DNA from: Pseudodesulfovibrio indicus | Lineage (GTDB): Bacteria > Desulfobacterota > Desulfovibrionia > Desulfovibrionales > Desulfovibrionaceae | DNA: 64,000 bases | Assembly: GCF_001563225.1 (NCBI RefSeq) | Contig: NZ_CP014206.1 | Coordinates: 930,001 to 994,000, forward strand | Reading direction: 5' to 3' | Shown: in pieces, positions 7,133 to 16,956 of the stretch | Layout of the letters: each line of letters begins with the position of its first letter | Numbering within the stretch: position 1 is the first letter of the stretch | Notes under the pieces: generated by a model | Told to the model about the DNA's origin: nothing | The model's database searches: none | What the model saw: only the letters and a program-made list of their open reading frames with translations | Position numbers and translations under genes: made by a program

Positions 7133-8456
7133 CTAGATGTCGTAGCCGAAGGTGTCCACCACCAGCTTGGTGCGGGCCTTGGAGGCCTTCATGCGGGCTT
7201 CCAGGTCCTTGGCGTACTGGTCGAGGTCCAGCTGGACCTTGGCCACGCCGGTGTCCATGGCGGCCTTGGCAGGCCACGGCCGGGGCCAGCCAGGTCAGGA
7301 CGCGCGGGTCCAGCGGCTTGGGGATGATGTAGTCGATGCCGTATTCCAGCTTGTCCACGCCGTAGGCGTCGCAGATGTCCTGGGCGACCGGCTCCTTGGC
7401 CAGGGCGGCCAGGGCCTCGGCGGCGGCGATCTTCATCTCCTCGTTGATGGCCGTGGCGCGGCAGTCCAGCGCGCCCCGGAAGATGAACGGGAAGCCGAGC
7501 ACGTTGTTCACCTGGTTCGGGAAGTCGGAACGGCCCGTGCCCATGATGATGTCCGGGCGCACTTCCTTGACGTCCGGGTAGGGAATCTCGGGATCGGGGT
7601 TGGCGCAGGCGAAGATGATGGCGTTCTCGGCCATGGTCTTGACCATGTCCTGGCTGATGGCGTCCTTGACGGACAGCCCGAGGAACATGTCGGCCCCGAC
7701 CATGCAGTCGGCCAGGGAGCCCTTGTCCTCGGCCTGGGCGTAGGCGAGCTTGAACTCGTTCAGGTCGGTGCGCCCGGCGTGGATCAGGCCGCGCGAGTCG
7801 AACATGAAGATGTTCTCGCGCTTGACGCCCATGTTCACGTACAGGTTGGAGCAGGCGATGGCCGCCGCGCCAGCGCCGGAGACCACGATGGTGATGTCCT
7901 CGATCTTCTTGCCGGAGATTTCGAGCGCGTTGATGATGCCGGCGGCGGAGATGATGGCCGTGCCGTGCTGGTCGTCGTGGAAGACCGGAATGCCCATCTC
8001 TTCCTTCAGCCGGGTCTCGATCTCGAAGCACTCGGGGGCCTTGATGTCTTCGAGGTTGATGCCGCCGAAGGTCGGTTCGAGCAGCTTGCAGAAGGCGACG
8101 ACCTCGTCCGGGGTCTTGGCCGCGATGTTCAGGTCGTAGACGTCGATGTCGGAGAAAATCTTGAACAGCACGCCCTTGCCTTCCATGACCGGCTTGCCCG
8201 CTTCGGGGCCGATGTTGCCCAGGCCGAGCACGGCGGTGCCGTTGGAGACGACCGCGACAAGGTTGCCCTTGTTGGTGTACTCGTAGACCTTCTCGGTGTC
8301 CGCGTGAATGGCGCGGCACGCCTCGGCCACGCCGGGGCTGTACGCCATGGACAGGTCCTTCTGGTTTCTGCACGGCTTGATGGAGATGACTTCCAGTTTG
8401 CCCTTGCGCTTGCTGGAATGATAATTGAGAGCTTCTTCCTTGGTGAACAGTGCCAT
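7133..8456 (-). CDS. maeB: NADP-dependent malic enzyme (malate dehydrogenase, decarboxylating), 3' end frameshifted
   Basis: The N-terminal malic domain is intact ([46 protein letters not shown]). The NAD(P)-binding domain has [12 protein letters not shown] and [19 protein letters not shown]-like sequence (here [15 protein letters not shown]). It converts malate to pyruvate plus CO2 and has no phosphotransacetylase extension. Near residue 395 (TWLAPAVA) a 4-base insertion at about 7268-7274 shifts the frame. Removing it gives [16 protein letters not shown] and a stop at 7133, 439 residues in all. As read, translation runs to 7116 with an aberrant tail of about 50 residues. Confidence 0.88.
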
Positions 8457-8716
8457 GATCAGGCCTCCCTTGGTTCAGTTATGGCCCAGTCGGCGACGAG
8501 CTGGCGAATGGGCCACGGAGCCGCGTGGCCCGTGGCGACAACCTCCCGACAGACTGGTGTGACCGCAATACTTTGCCCATTGGTACGGGTGTTTTTCAAT
8601 TTCCGTCAAGCAGTATTTATCCTTGTGCGCCAACACTTTCCAGGCGATTTGCCGGGACTCCCCAGGGGCGTTGGTTGAGCGCCCAATCAAATCAGCATGT
8701 TGGGCCGTAAGACCGG

Positions 8717-9737
8717 TCAGGGCATGAGGATGGGCGGGATGTCCAGGTCGTGTCCGGACCAGAACCGGATCGCCCCGGGGTGGAGCGGGATGGACAGGTT
8801 GCGGATGCCGTTTTCCAGGCTCATCTCCCAGGCCGCGCGGTGGGTGCGGCGCAGGTCCGCCAGCCGGTCCTCGGAGAAGACCGCGCCAAGGCTCCGGTAC
8901 ACGGCGTTCCCGTCGATCCCCGCGCGGGCGCACCACAGGGCCGAGTCCTGGAAGGTGTGCACCGGGGTTTGCTGGCCCTCGTAGGTCCCTTCCGGGATGG
9001 TCGCCTGGGTGTAGAACGGGTAGAGCTGGTAGAAGCCGGAGACCGTGGCCGCGTCGTGCAGGTCCAGGATCTTGATCGGCGTGCGGGTCGAGGCCTCGAT
9101 GACCGCCGCGTTGGGGTACCCGACCAGGACCCAGAAGGCGTCCACCGTGCCGTCGGCGAAGTCCCCGGCGGCCTCGGAATAGCCCAGGGGCCGGTGGTCG
9201 ATGTGCTTCCAGAGGTCCAGGTGCTTGAAGAACCGTTCGGCCGACACCGCCGCGCCCGATCCGGGATTGCCCACGGCCACGACCTTGCCGCGCAGGTCAA
9301 GGACCGTGTTGATGGCCGCATCGCGTCGGACCACCAGTTGGGCGGGTGCGCCGTAGAGGAAGGCCAGGGCGCGGGCGTTGACGTACTTGGTTTCCGGGCA
9401 GTGCAGTTTGCCGATGCGGCCGAGGAAGGCGTCGCCCGCATAGACGATGGCCATGTCCGCCCGGCCCGAACACAGGGCCAGCAGGTTGTCCACCGAGCCG
9501 CCGGAGCTCTTGGTCTGGATATCCAGCCAGCCGACCTCGTCGGAGATCAGGCTCGCCATCTTGTTGGCGAAGTAGTTGAAGGTGCCGCCCTTGGGGCCGC
9601 CGTTGAAGGTCAGGGTCAGGCTCCGTTCCTCCGGCTCGCCTGCCTGCGCGGGCGGGGCTTCCCGGGGCTCCTGGGAGCACCCGCAGGCCAGCAGCAAAAG
9701 CACGAGCGGCACGATCAGGAAAGGCGGACGACGCATC
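8717..9737 (-). CDS. TRAP transporter solute-binding protein, TAXI family (lipoprotein)
   Basis: The protein starts MRRPPFLIVPLVLLLLACGC, a lipoprotein signal with a lipobox at LLACGC. The start is chosen because GGAGGACC precedes it. TAXI-family blocks are present: GGPKGGTFNYFANKMA, SGGSVDNLLALCSGRADMAI, GDAFLGRIG and VAVGNPGSGAAVSAERFF. It resembles the binding protein at 12285 but is clearly diverged (for example RPLGYSEAAGDFADGTVDAF). It would deliver a still unidentified substrate to the fused permease encoded just upstream. The 260 bases downstream, up to maeB, hold no convincing gene. Confidence 0.88.
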
Positions 9738-9903
9738 GGTCCTCCAAGGGCCGAAAGATCACTCGGCCCGCCCGGAACGGACGGACCCGTACCACGGCAT
9801 GATTGCACACCGTGACATTGAAGACAACGGACGTCGGGTTTTGGCCTGCAAGTTATAACGGCTCGCGCGGGTTGCGGGCCATTGGCCCGCTTGGGGAGAG
9901 GGC

Positions 9904-9933
9904 AAAAAAAGGGGCCGGATGACCGGCCCCTTT
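9904..9933 (-). terminator. Terminator after the TRAP permease gene
   Basis: GGGGCCGG/CCGGCCCC arms with loop ATGA, followed on the minus strand by a run of seven T. It lies between the permease and the downstream binding-protein gene and may partly uncouple them. Confidence 0.8.
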
Positions 9934-9943
9934 GGTGACGGGT

Positions 9944-12061
9944 TTAGGCGGGCGCTCCGGAGAGCATGCGCTTCAGCGGCTTGAACCAGATGAAGCTCAT
10001 GAACCAGGCGTAGGCGTAGACGACCACCGTGATGATGGCGAACCACACGACGATCTGCTGGATGGAGGCATCCAGGGAGAAGGCCGGGATGTAGGCGAAC
10101 AGGAACGGCGCCAGGTAGAGGAACTTGGCGAACTTGAACGAGGTGAACGCGGTCCGCCACATGTTGGCTCCGGCGATGGTCGCGCCCGCAAAGGCGGCGA
10201 TGCAGACCGGCGGCGTGATGTTGGAGTCCTGGGACAGCCAGTACACGATCATGTGCGCCGCAACCTCGTTGACCCCCAGGTGGGTGAGGGCCGGGACGGC
10301 GACCACGGCGGTGATCAGGTAGGCCGCGGTGACCGGCACGCCCATGCCGAGGATCAGCGACGCCAGGGCGATGAGCAGGATGGTGTAGACCAGGTTGCCG
10401 TGGGCCAGCTCGATGACGATGTCGGCGAAGGTCAGCACCAGGCCGGAGTACGTCAGCACGCCGATGATGATGCCGATGACGCCGACGGTGGCGCCGATCT
10501 TGAGCGAGTTGATGGTGCCCACGCGGGAGGCGATGACGAACCCGCGCAGCTCGTTCCGCTCCCCCCGGGGATAGGCGAAGACCGCCGCCGCGATCAGCAG
10601 CCCGACCAGGAGGATGATCTCCTTGTTGAAGATCAGGTTGAACGACTTGGCGAATTCCGGGCTGATCATGGCCGGGACCTTGTGGACCAGGACCATCAGC
10701 ACCGAGACGCCCAGCAGCGTGGCGATGACCACGAAGGTCTGGCCGCTGTCGTCCAGGCGGCTCTTCTTGCGGTAGAAGTAGAATCCGGCGGCCGCGATCA
10801 GGCCGTAGAGCATCAGGACGCGGCCGGACAGGAACGGCCGGATGGCCGTTGCCGCCTCCTTGCCGCCCACCAGCCCGACCAGCTTGAGCAGCCAGGGGCA
10901 GATGACCATGAAGGCCATGACGATGAGCAGGGTCGGGTCGATGCGCTGGGTGTCGTCCTTGAAGGACAGGCCGATGCAGATGGCCAGGCCGACGATGGCC
11001 GAATAGCCGGGCGAGTAGCCGGCCAGCATGAAGATGGTGATGCCCACCAGCGGCAGGGTGTACAGCCATTCGTTCTTGAAGATGGTCATGGCGTTTTCCT
11101 TGTACCGCTCGCCCACGATGTTGTCCTTCTTGGCCTCGTAATGGACCATGACGAACACGGAGAAGAAGTACATGAGCGCGGGGAAGATGGCGATGAGCAT
11201 GATCTGCGAGTAGGGCAGGCCGGTCATCTCCGCCATGATGAACCCGCCCGCGCCCATGATCGGGGGCATGAACATGCCGCCGATGGAGGCCGCAGGTTCG
11301 ATGCCGCCCGCCACGTGGGGCTTGAAGCCCGCCTTCTTCATCATCGGGATGGTGAAGGAGCCGGTGGACACGGTGTTGGCGATGGCCGAGCCGGAGATGG
11401 ACCCGAACAGGCCGGAGGCGATGACCGAGACCTTGGCCGGGCCGCCGATCTTGTGGCCCACGGCGGCCAGCGGCCAGTCGATGAAGAACCGCTGCGCCCC
11501 GCACTGCTCCAGGAACGCGCCGAAGAGCACGAACAGGATGATGTAGGTGGCGAGCACGTTGGCCATGATGCCGAACACGCCGTCGGAGCGGTAGAAGATG
11601 GAGGTGCACAGGTCCGGGAAGCTCGCGCCCGCATGGGCGATGAGTTCCGGCATGTGCGCCCCGTACATGCCGAACAGGAGCATGGCCACGCCGATGATGA
11701 CGAAGACGTTGCCCACCACGCGCCGTGCCAGCTCGATGCCGATCAGCACGCCGATCATGGCCATCCACTTGTCCAGGTCGGTCTCGATGCCGGTGCGGTA
11801 GTTGATGGCCTCGAAGTTGATGATCCAGTAGCCCACGGAGAGCACTGACGCGGCCATGAGCAGGTAGTCCACGATGCGCATGATCAGGCTTCTGGATTTG
11901 TAGATCAGGAAAATGAGGATATACGTGATGATGACGTATATGCCCCGGTGATACTGTGTCGCCGCCGGTTCGAAGATGGCCGACCAGGAGTAGAAGAGGA
12001 CCATCCCCACCGACAGGAAGTCGAAGAGAAATCGTTCGAATTTCGATAATTTTTCGTACAT
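9944..12061 (-). CDS. TRAP transporter fused permease (4TM/12TM, DctQM type)
   Basis: A 705-residue integral membrane protein with about 16-18 hydrophobic helices. The first four (about residues 15-125) form the small DctQ-like unit; the rest form the large DctM-like translocation domain with the family block FGSISGSAIANTVSTGSFTIP and the helix-turn GGFIMAEMTGLPY. Fused permeases of this kind pair with TAXI binding proteins and use an ion gradient. Here one binding-protein gene precedes it and another follows on the same strand. The substrate is not deducible. The Shine-Dalgarno before the ATG is weak. Confidence 0.92.
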   Translation of the reverse strand: MYEKLSKFERFLFDFLSVGMVLFYSWSAIFEPAATQYHRGIYVIITYILIFLIYKSRSLIMRIVDYLLMAASVLSVGYWIINFEAINYRTGIETDLDKWMAMIGVLIGIELARRVVGNVFVIIGVAMLLFGMYGAHMPELIAHAGASFPDLCTSIFYRSDGVFGIMANVLATYIILFVLFGAFLEQCGAQRFFIDWPLAAVGHKIGGPAKVSVIASGLFGSISGSAIANTVSTGSFTIPMMKKAGFKPHVAGGIEPAASIGGMFMPPIMGAGGFIMAEMTGLPYSQIMLIAIFPALMYFFSVFVMVHYEAKKDNIVGERYKENAMTIFKNEWLYTLPLVGITIFMLAGYSPGYSAIVGLAICIGLSFKDDTQRIDPTLLIVMAFMVICPWLLKLVGLVGGKEAATAIRPFLSGRVLMLYGLIAAAGFYFYRKKSRLDDSGQTFVVIATLLGVSVLMVLVHKVPAMISPEFAKSFNLIFNKEIILLVGLLIAAAVFAYPRGERNELRGFVIASRVGTINSLKIGATVGVIGIIIGVLTYSGLVLTFADIVIELAHGNLVYTILLIALASLILGMGVPVTAAYLITAVVAVPALTHLGVNEVAAHMIVYWLSQDSNITPPVCIAAFAGATIAGANMWRTAFTSFKFAKFLYLAPFLFAYIPAFSLDASIQQIVVWFAIITVVVYAYAWFMSFIWFKPLKRMLSGAPA

Positions 12062-12284
12062 TGCGCGCTCTTGAGCTGCCCCCGGGGCAGCGGTTGAAAA
12101 CTATGCCGCCGGGCATGTCCGACCGGTACGGGACCTCCCCGGTCCGGGCCGGGAGACATGCCGTGCAAGTCCTTCCAAAAGACCCCGGCCCCGGCGGGAC
12201 CGGGCCGGAGTCCGCCGGACTCGCGGAACACGGACGGGCCTTGCGGCCCGCCCGTCTTGGACTATGGTGAGAGCGTGTGGGGTG

Positions 12285-13254
12285 TTACTTCAGAACGCCC
12301 ATTTCCTTCCAGAACCGTTCGGCGCCGGGGTGCAGCGGGGGTCGCGGCCGGGTTCACGCCCTTGAGGCCGTCGGCCACGCTCATGGCCTTGAAGGTCTTC
12401 TTTTGGTCGACCATGTGCTTCAGGCCCTCGTCGGACCAGACGGCCTTGAGCAGCGCGTAGACGTCGTCCGCGGACACGTCGGCGTTGGCGACGAGCAGGG
12501 CGGAGTCGAAGAAGGAGGGGGTGTCGTGATCCACGCCGCGATAGGTGCCTGCGGGGATGTTCAGCTTTCCGAAGTAGGGGTAGGCGGTGTAGTAGCCGGT
12601 GTCCTCGGCGTCCTTGCCCACGTTGACCAGGTCGATGTCGTTGGTCTGGGCGGCCATGATCACGGCGCCGGACGGGAAGGCGGTCAGCAGCCAGAAGGCG
12701 TCGAGCTGTTCGTTGCCGAAGGCCTGGGCGGCGTCGTTGTAGCCCATGGCGTTACGCTCGATCTTGTCCCAGATGCCCAGGTGGGTGAAGAACCGCTCGC
12801 AGTTGGCGAACGCGCCGGAACCGGCGTTGCCCACGCCGACCTTCTTGCCGACCAGGTCCTTGGCGGAGTTGATGCCGGAACCCTTGCGCACGACGAGCTG
12901 GGCCGGGGCGCCGTAGAGGTAGCCCACGACCAGGACCTTGTCGTACTTGTTCGGGTCGCCGGTCATCTTGCCGTTGCGGCCGAGGAAGACCTCGCCCGCA
13001 TACACGGTGCCGAAGGCGGAGCGGCCCGCGTTGACGGTGCGCAGGTTCTCGGTGGAGCCGCCGGAGGACTGGGCCTTGATGGAGAAGTCGGGGTTGTTCT
13101 TGATGGGGCCGAAGACCTGGATGGCGTTGGCGACCACCTGGAAGGTGCCGCCGGCCGGTCCGCCGCCGAAGACGTAGCGTTTCTTGGCTTGCGCGTTGAA
13201 GGACATGCCGAAAACAAGGGCGAGAGCCAAGACCAGAGTCAGAATCCGTTTCAT
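12285..13254 (-). CDS. TRAP transporter solute-binding protein, TAXI family, 3' end frameshifted
   Basis: Signal peptide MKRILTLVLALALVFGMSFN then AQA/KK cleavage; AGGAGGAAA precedes the ATG at 13254. TAXI motifs: FGGGPAGGTFQVVANAI, QSSGGSTENLRTVNAGRS and VGVGNAGSGAFANCERFF. Close to the end (GVNPAAT) a run of five G on the plus strand (12337-12341) has one base too many. Removing one gives PLHPGAERFWKEMGVLK and a stop at 12285, matching the end of the sister protein (PLHPGAIRFW). The corrected length is 322 residues; as read, the frame ends at 12262. It captures substrate in the periplasm for the permease. Confidence 0.88.
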
Positions 13255-13298
13255 TTTTCCTCCTAGGGAACCACAGAAGTTATTAAGGACCGCAACTT

Positions 13299-13318
13299 TT
13301 TTACCTTGAAAGGTAAAA
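13299..13318 (-). promoter_or_regulatory. Palindrome upstream of the TAXI operon, possible operator
   Basis: TTTTACCTT-GA-AAGGTAAAA has perfect 9-bp arms 45-65 bases before the start codon of the first binding-protein gene. Position and symmetry suit a dimeric repressor or activator. It could also be a hairpin in the leader RNA. The rest of the stretch up to 13543 shows no gene. Confidence 0.45.
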
Positions 13319-13543
13319 CACACCCCCGAGGGAAGGCTATTCCACTCGGTAGCCCGTTGTCGCACAAAACACCAAATTATTCAATGTAATTCTCCTGATA
13401 CGCCGGTCACTCCGGTACTTATTTGGAGCATTTCAATATAACTGGTTTTTTTTGAGCGGCGGGTCAGGGAGCGAGGGAACCCGGCCTTTGACAACGGCGG
13501 GCAGTGTGGTACATGCCGGGCGTCAGCGAACCCGGAGGTGCGC

Positions 13544-14287
13544 ATGCTCGACGAACTCACGGTGGTCCTGTTCCGCCCCAAATACCCTGAAAACATCGGC
13601 TCCGCGGCCCGCGCCTGCCTGAACATGGGCGTTTCCAGGCTGGTGGTGGTGGACCCGTACAATTTCAATATGGAGAAGGCGCTGCCCCTGGCCACAGCCC
13701 ACGCGCGCCACATTCTCGAGACCGCGCGCATCGTGGACACCCTGGCCGAGGCCGTGGAGGGGTGCACCGCCGTCTTCGGCACCACCGCGCGCACCGGCGG
13801 CTGGCGAAAGGGAATCATGAGCCCCGAGACCCTGGCGGGCGTGGTCGACGAGCGGCTCCGGGGCGGCGGCAGGGTGGCCATCGTGTTCGGCCCCGAGGAC
13901 AAGGGGCTGACCAACGAGGAAACGTCCATCTGCTCCGGCCTGATGACCATCCCCACCAGCCGTGAGGGCACTTCCCTGAACCTGGCCCAGGCCGTGGTCG
14001 TGGTCCTGTACGAATGCTTCAAGCGGTCCCTGGCCGGGCCGTTCGTGCCGGACGGCCCCCCGGAGGAGCGCGCCGCGACCATCCCCGAGCAGGAGGCGCT
14101 GTTCGCCAATCTCCAGCAGAGCCTCCTGGCCATCGATTTTCTCAAGGACGACAACCCGGACTACTGGATGCTCCCGGTGCGCCGTTTCTTCAGCAAGGTC
14201 AACCTGAAGCGCAACGAGTTCAATCTGCTCATGGGCGTCTGCCGCCAGGTGCAGTGGTTCGTGGAGCGGTACGGGCCCAAGAAATAG
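13544..14287 (+). CDS. trmJ: tRNA/rRNA 2'-O-methyltransferase, SpoU/TrmJ family
   Basis: This 247-residue SPOUT enzyme shows the three family motifs: motif 1 PKYPENIGSAARACLNMG, motif 2 VAIVFGPEDKGLTNEE and motif 3 IPTSREGTSLNLAQAVVVVLYE. The AdoMet site forms in the knot of the C-terminal half. The C-terminal extension (QSLLAIDFL to LMGVCRQVQWFVERY) matches TrmJ proteins that methylate position 32 of tRNA. The ATG at 13544 is preferred to a GTG six bases earlier that overlaps the GGAGG ribosome-binding site. Confidence 0.85.
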   Translation: MLDELTVVLFRPKYPENIGSAARACLNMGVSRLVVVDPYNFNMEKALPLATAHARHILETARIVDTLAEAVEGCTAVFGTTARTGGWRKGIMSPETLAGVVDERLRGGGRVAIVFGPEDKGLTNEETSICSGLMTIPTSREGTSLNLAQAVVVVLYECFKRSLAGPFVPDGPPEERAATIPEQEALFANLQQSLLAIDFLKDDNPDYWMLPVRRFFSKVNLKRNEFNLLMGVCRQVQWFVERYGPKK

Positions 14288-14306
14288 TCTGGTCCCCGTC
14301 GGAGAC

Positions 14307-14342
14307 AAAAAAACCCGCGCGGTTCACCGTGCGGGGTTTTTT
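14307..14342. terminator. Bidirectional terminator between trmJ and the GGDEF-EAL gene
   Basis: A run of A, arms CCCGCGCGG and CCGTGCGGG around TTCA, and a run of six T. It can end both convergent genes. Confidence 0.85.
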
Positions 14343-14357
14343 GCGGGCTGTTCCCGT

Positions 14358-16844
14358 CTATTTGTTCTTTTCGTCGTGGCAGACCCGGTGGGCGTGGCGC
14401 ATGCGCTCGCGGGTGTGGTCCGCGGTCCGTCCGGTGCGGTGCTCCAGGAGCTCCCGCGCGGAGTCGGCGGGCATGGGCTCGTGAAAGTAGAACCCCTGGA
14501 CGCAGTGGCAGTCCAACGCCAGCAGGGAGCAGAGCTGGTCCGGCAGCTCCACGCCCTCGGCGATGACGTTGAGGTCCAGGGAGCGGGCCAGGGCGATGAC
14601 CGCCTTGACGATCTCCATGTTCTCCGGGTCGCTCTTCATGCGCGAGATGAAGGAGCGGTCGACCTTGAGGGTGTCCACGGGCAGCTGCTGGAGCTGGGAC
14701 AGGGAGGAATAGCCCGTGCCGAAGTCGTCGATGGAGAAGCGCACACCGACCTTGCGCAGTCGGTTCAGGGTCAGGATGGAGGACTCGGGATTGTCCATGA
14801 TGGAGGACTCCGTGATCTCCAGCTTCAGACAGGAGGGCGGCAGGTCGTGCTTGTTCAGGGTCTTGACCACGATCTTGTCCAGGTCCGCGCGGGCGAACTG
14901 CTTGCTGGACAGGTTCACGGACATGAAGATGTTGTCCGCCCTGCCGGTCTCCCTGCGCCATTCGGCCAGGGTGGCCAGGGACTTTTCCAGGACCCACTCG
15001 CCGAGCTGGGTGATCAGCCCGGACTCCTCGGCCATGGGGATAAATTCGGCGGGCGGGATCTGACCCCGGTCCGGGTGGTCCCAGCGGGCCAGGGCCTCGA
15101 ATCCGATGACGTCGGACCCGGAGAGGTCCATGATCGGCTGGTAGACCACGCGGAATTCTTTGTTGCCCAGGCCGCGCCGCATGTCGTTTTCCAGGGTCAG
15201 CTGGTCCACGGCGGTTTCGAGCATCCGCTCGGTGAAGACCTTGAACCGGTTGCGCCCGGCTTCCTTGGCGCGGTGCATGGCGATGTTGGCGTGCTGGAGC
15301 ACGTCCGCGGCCTTGATGTCCTCCACGGGGCTTAAGACGATGCCGAAGCTGGCCGTGGTCTGGACCTCGTCGCCGTTGAACCGGAACGGCTCGGCGAGGC
15401 GCAGCCGGACGCGCTTGATGATTCGGATGGCCTCGCCCGGGCTGGACAGCTCGTCCAGGAGCAGGACGAACTCGTCGCCGCCGAACCGGGACACGGTGTC
15501 CAGGCCGCGCATCTCCGAGGTCAGCCGGATGGCGGTCTCGGTCAGGACCATGTCGCCGAACCGGTGGCCCAGGGAGTCGTTGATGATCTTGAACCGGTCG
15601 AGATCCAGGAAGACCACCGCGAAATAGTAGTTCTCCCGCCGCTTGGCCCGGCGCATGGCCTGGCTCAGCCGGTCCAGGCACAGGGTGCGGTTGGCCAGGT
15701 TGGTCAGCGGATCGTGCAGCGCCTGGTGGCGGAGCTGCTCCTCCATGGTCTTGCGGTCGGTGATGTCGCGGAAGCTGAGCCGCATGCCCAGAGGCTTGCC
15801 GCCGATGCCGGACACGGACCGGCCGACCACGCCGAGCCAGCGGATCTTGCCCTCGGTGTTCTTGATGCGGAAGTCCAGGGAGTCGCCCCGGTCGGAGTTG
15901 GCCTCCACCAGGTAGGCGTCCCAGGCATCCTGGTCGTCCTCGATGATGATCTCGCGGATCAGGCCGGGGTGCTCGAAGAATCGCTCCTGGGGATAGCCGG
16001 TGATCCGCTGGCAGGCCGGGGAGCAGTAATGGACGGTCTTGTCCGTGCCGATCCAGACCTCCCAGTCGTAGGCGAAGTCCGCGATGGTCCGGTACCGCTC
16101 CTCGCTTTCCTGAAGCACGCGCACCAGTCGTTCGCGCTGGCCCTGGACCAGGGCCTTCTTCTTTTCGCTCAGGCCGGACTGTCGGATAATGTACAGGGAG
16201 AGCAGGGAACTGATCAGCAGGATGCCCATGAAGATCGCGGAGATGCGGTCCCGGTAGACGGCGATCTCCTGTTGCAGGTCATCCAGATACAGGCCGGTGC
16301 CGATGACCCAGCCCCAGGGCGCGAACACGCGGACGTGGGACAGTTTGCGGCTGACGCGGTCAGGCTGGTCCTTCCACTGCCAGTAGTAGTCCACGAACTG
16401 GTCCTTCCCCTTTTCCGCGGCCAGGATGAACTCCGCGAACAGCCGCTTGCCGTTCCTGTCGCGGAAATCGGACAGGTCCTGGCCGTCCAGCTCCGGGCGG
16501 TAGGGGTGCATGATCATGCGCGGTGTCAGGTCCGTGACCCAGAAGTAGTCCATGTCGTCGTCGCCGTAGCGGATGGCCTTGAGCAGCTCCACGCCGAGCT
16601 TCCTGGCGTAGTCGTCGGTGATCTCGCCGCGTCTGGCCATGTCGTCCAGGCGGGTCAGGGTGGAGATGACCGTGTCGGTGATCTCCAACACCCCGTCCTT
16701 CTTGGACTTGAGGAGGGTGGTTTCGATGGAGGGCAGGAGGTAGAGAAAGATTGAACCGGCGAACAGCACGAGCATTATCGCCGACGGGAGCAAGACCCTG
16801 ACGGGGGCGAATTTGAAGTAATGGGTCCGCTTGTCCTGAGGCAT
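14358..16844 (-). CDS. Membrane-bound Cache-PAS-GGDEF-EAL protein (cyclic-di-GMP turnover)
   Basis: 828 residues. A first helix (about 17-37) leads into a periplasmic Cache sensor with the block FWVTDLTPRMIMHPY and a second helix (about 203-223, ISAIFMGILLISSLLSLYII). A PAS domain follows (about 245-370), then GGDEF with the intact active site RFGGDEF near residue 455 and the inhibitory site RGLD five residues before it. EAL comes last, with the signature FEALARW near residue 585 and the loop DDFGTGYSSLSQL. Both synthesis and hydrolysis sites look intact, so the net activity cannot be predicted. No membrane partner gene is adjacent. Confidence 0.93.
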   Translation of the reverse strand: MPQDKRTHYFKFAPVRVLLPSAIMLVLFAGSIFLYLLPSIETTLLKSKKDGVLEITDTVISTLTRLDDMARRGEITDDYARKLGVELLKAIRYGDDDMDYFWVTDLTPRMIMHPYRPELDGQDLSDFRDRNGKRLFAEFILAAEKGKDQFVDYYWQWKDQPDRVSRKLSHVRVFAPWGWVIGTGLYLDDLQQEIAVYRDRISAIFMGILLISSLLSLYIIRQSGLSEKKKALVQGQRERLVRVLQESEERYRTIADFAYDWEVWIGTDKTVHYCSPACQRITGYPQERFFEHPGLIREIIIEDDQDAWDAYLVEANSDRGDSLDFRIKNTEGKIRWLGVVGRSVSGIGGKPLGMRLSFRDITDRKTMEEQLRHQALHDPLTNLANRTLCLDRLSQAMRRAKRRENYYFAVVFLDLDRFKIINDSLGHRFGDMVLTETAIRLTSEMRGLDTVSRFGGDEFVLLLDELSSPGEAIRIIKRVRLRLAEPFRFNGDEVQTTASFGIVLSPVEDIKAADVLQHANIAMHRAKEAGRNRFKVFTERMLETAVDQLTLENDMRRGLGNKEFRVVYQPIMDLSGSDVIGFEALARWDHPDRGQIPPAEFIPMAEESGLITQLGEWVLEKSLATLAEWRRETGRADNIFMSVNLSSKQFARADLDKIVVKTLNKHDLPPSCLKLEITESSIMDNPESSILTLNRLRKVGVRFSIDDFGTGYSSLSQLQQLPVDTLKVDRSFISRMKSDPENMEIVKAVIALARSLDLNVIAEGVELPDQLCSLLALDCHCVQGFYFHEPMPADSARELLEHRTGRTADHTRERMRHAHRVCHDEKNK

Positions 16845-16956
16845 GGGTTCGGTCCGTCCTGGGCGAGAGTTTCCTATTTCTACACCTATATAGCGTATAA
16901 ATGAGAAAAATGGAATCGCGATGGGGGAGGAATGTGCGGCAGGCCGCGGGGGCGGA

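Noticed and set aside
7152-8678. 508-residue open frame on the plus strand opposite maeB
   Set aside because: Maps base for base over a recognised enzyme on the other strand; high-GC codon bias keeps antisense frames open. No domain is recognisable. The same holds for long shadows at 9932-11848, 42617-44230, 45025-47145 and 57539-59617.
8475-8690. Minus-strand frame in the gap between the TAXI gene and maeB (contains CLTEIEKHPYQWAKYC)
   Set aside because: Looks protein-like but has no start with a ribosome site of its own, runs into the TAXI gene in another frame and shows no repeatable motif.
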